Shown here one piece after another: positions 62,531 through 64,000 of a stretch of DNA of 64,000 bases. Made by a program: the position numbers and the translations under genes. The notes under the pieces are model-generated. The model worked only from the letters and a program-made list of their open reading frames with translations. It did no database searches and was not told the origin of the DNA. Position 1 is the first letter of the stretch. Every line of letters starts with the position of its first letter. The stretch lies in contig JAPWDM010000001.1 of assembly GCA_035578155.1 (NCBI GenBank), positions 80,354,925-80,418,924 on the forward strand. Reading direction: 5' to 3'. This DNA is from Brachynemurus nebulosus (lineage: Eukaryota > Arthropoda > Insecta > Neuroptera > Myrmeleontidae).

Positions 62531-62860
62531 ATAAATACACGAACCTCGCAACTGAAATAAAACAGCAATGGCGAATGGAACATATCTACATTGTTCCAAT
62601 AGTGTTCAGTGCCACCGGGGTCATTCCACACAGACTACGCAATAGTTTGAGCCTGTTGGGTCTTCAAAAATATACGTATGTCACTATGCAAAAGCAGTGA
62701 TCATAAACACGTGTTGTATAGTACGGAAGTTCCTCAGTAATACGAATCCGACTACGATATGTAAAAGTACAAAATCTGCTTCGACTCCATCTGCCATCTG
62801 AGCCATTTGCAGTGAGCGAACAACACACTGACATTCATTCAATTAGGGGATACATCTATT
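62531..62860 (+). pseudogene. Second element A fragment (endonuclease end)
   Basis: It matches element A from about 25187 to 25490: CAATGGCGAATGGAACATAT, GTGCCACCGGGGTCATTCCA and CGGAAGTTCCTCAGTAATAC. It covers the end of the endonuclease and the start of the tail. It carries a frameshift (AAAAGCAGTGATC lacks one base) and has neither A terminus. It probably came with the minisatellite by duplication or rearrangement, not by its own insertion. Confidence 0.8.
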
Positions 62861-62861
62861 T

Positions 62862-62863
<2 letters not shown>

Positions 62864-62947
<84 letters not shown>
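62864..62947. repeat. (TA)n microsatellite
   Basis: About 84 bp of alternating TA. Confidence 0.95.
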
Positions 62948-62949
<2 letters not shown>

Positions 62950-63060
62950 CTAATATTATAAATGCGAAAGTGAGTTTGTTTGTTTGTTTGTTTGACTGGC
63001 TTTCACGCCTCAACAACTTAACCAATCAACTTGAGACTTTGTGCAGACGTTGCTTGCAGG
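62948..63060 (+). repeat. Dispersed AATATTATAAATGCGAAAGT repeat start
   Basis: CTAATATTATAAATGCGAAA, then GTTTGTTTGTTTGTTTG and TTTCACGC. This opening is widespread in insect non-autonomous elements from general knowledge; I cannot assign the superfamily. Confidence 0.55.
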
Positions 63061-63065
63061 CCAGA

Positions 63066-63650
63066 GACGGTCATAGGCTACTTTTTATCTCGGAAAATAT
63101 TTCATTCCCGTGGGAAAATGCATTAAATTACAACAGCTGACTATTAAAAAACGGATAAATGATTTCAAACTTTGTGTATTGCTAACAGAAGGGATGAGAA
63201 AGGACACAAACTACTTTATACCCCGGGAAATTTCCCGTGGAAAATTTCATTCCTGTAAAAAAATATATTTCAAATGAAAAAAAAAATGATGATAGACAAA
63301 GATGACGATATACAGCAATAAACGTAAGTTATTTTTTTGCACCGATAAAATATCTCATTCCTGAGGGAAAATGTATTTAAAAGGAAACAATGAAATAACA
63401 ACTGACTATTAAAAAAAAGGATAACTGATTTCAGACTTTGCATATTGTTTACAGAAAGGACGAAAAAGGACACAGTCTACTTTCTACCCCGGGAAAATAT
63501 CTAAATCCTGTCGGAAATCATATTCCCGTGGGAAAATATATTTAAAATGTTATAAAAAAGAATCATTGATTTCATTTGAACTTGGCGTGTTGTTAAAAGA
63601 ATGTTATAGTCTATTTTTTACCAGGGGAAAATATTGTACTTCTGTGGGAA
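63066..63650 (+). repeat. Diverged tandem units with CCCGTGGGAAAA
   Basis: ATTCCCGTGGGAAAATGCAT (63104), ATTCCTGAGGGAAAATGTAT (63357) and ATTCCCGTGGGAAAATATAT (63521) head similar stretches containing CTGACTATTAAAAAA and CCCCGGGAAA. Units are about 165-250 bp. Confidence 0.7.
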
Positions 63651-63715
63651 AAGTCCAAAGAAAAAGTAGCAGTACTCGACGCACAAGAGCGACGCGATGA
63701 AAGTACACTTTATAT

Positions 63716-64000
63716 CAGGGCTGGCCACTAACTTTACCTTTGGGAGCCGCAAACCCACGAAGCCGATTCGGAGCGAGCCAAGCCATTCTGAGATTGATGG
63801 TTCACACAATGAACACACTTTTTACATTTTTATGAAACTAAGAATATTTATGACATGAGAATCAAAAATTTATGTAATATGTAAACATACTTTGTTTTAG
63901 TTAGTACATGCACCTAGGTACCTAAAACTTAATTTTGAGATGTACTTTTTCTTGTGTTCATTTTGGCCGCGAGCTGTTTGAAATCTGGCTTATAACTGGT
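63716..64000. mobile_element. hAT-like element terminus, cut by window edge
   Basis: CAGGGCTGGCCACTAACTTT and GGGAGCCGCAAACC form a typical hAT-type end. The other end lies outside the window. No transposase is visible in the included part. Confidence 0.6.

Overview
The window is AT-rich eukaryotic DNA, most likely from an arthropod and probably an insect. The evidence is the mix of element families (I-clade LINE, R4/Dong-like LINEs with a restriction-like endonuclease, CR1/Jockey- and RTE-like remnants, mariner, Tc1, pogo, hAT and Harbinger-type elements), about fifteen (TA)n microsatellites of up to about 360 bp, and no bacterial signals. I could not support any host protein-coding gene, tRNA, rRNA or CRISPR array. 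The window reads as a dense, nested transposable-element landscape, and the species call is an inference.

Region 1-10 kb: foldback (long inverted-repeat) elements, one of them lodged inside a (TA)n tract (4432-5061). A ~0.83 kb repeat with a foldback end follows (6291-7122). Then comes a decayed pogo-like transposon with recognisable terminal inverted repeats (7273-9867) that carries a nested hAT MITE (7554-8359). Region 10-16 kb: a full-length minus-strand I-clade LINE (10693-15941) with an 11-bp target-site duplication and degenerate gag, endonuclease, RT and RNase H regions.

Region 21.6-31.8 kb is the most striking part. Two different RLE-type LINEs sit head to tail, each bounded by (TAA)n. 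Element A has an intact 1396-codon ORF. Element B is damaged by a frameshift and a stop. Next come a 5'-truncated copy of A in a 130-bp (TAA)n tract and a minus-strand CR1/Jockey-like 3' end that shares the next TAA run. B has a candidate HDV-like self-cleaving ribozyme in its 5' region; A has a weaker candidate. Decayed relatives of A recur at 60373-61945 (3.1-kb internal deletion plus a nested insertion) and 62531-62860.

Region 31.8-36.2 kb: a ~3-kb foldback element built of ~125-bp repeats and interrupted by a complete 1354-bp mariner (TA duplication, dead transposase). Region 37-64 kb: RTE-like and Tc1-like remnants, several large palindromes (48779-50355 is 1.6 kb), duplicated repeats that each carry a (TA)n tract at the same place, a Harbinger-like MITE (57854-58067), a hAT MITE with a perfect 8-bp duplication (59648-60202), minisatellites and a hAT-like terminus at the right edge.

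The elements are not parts of one pathway. They interact as hosts and targets: (TAA)n for the RLE LINEs, (TA)n for foldback elements, and older elements for younger ones.
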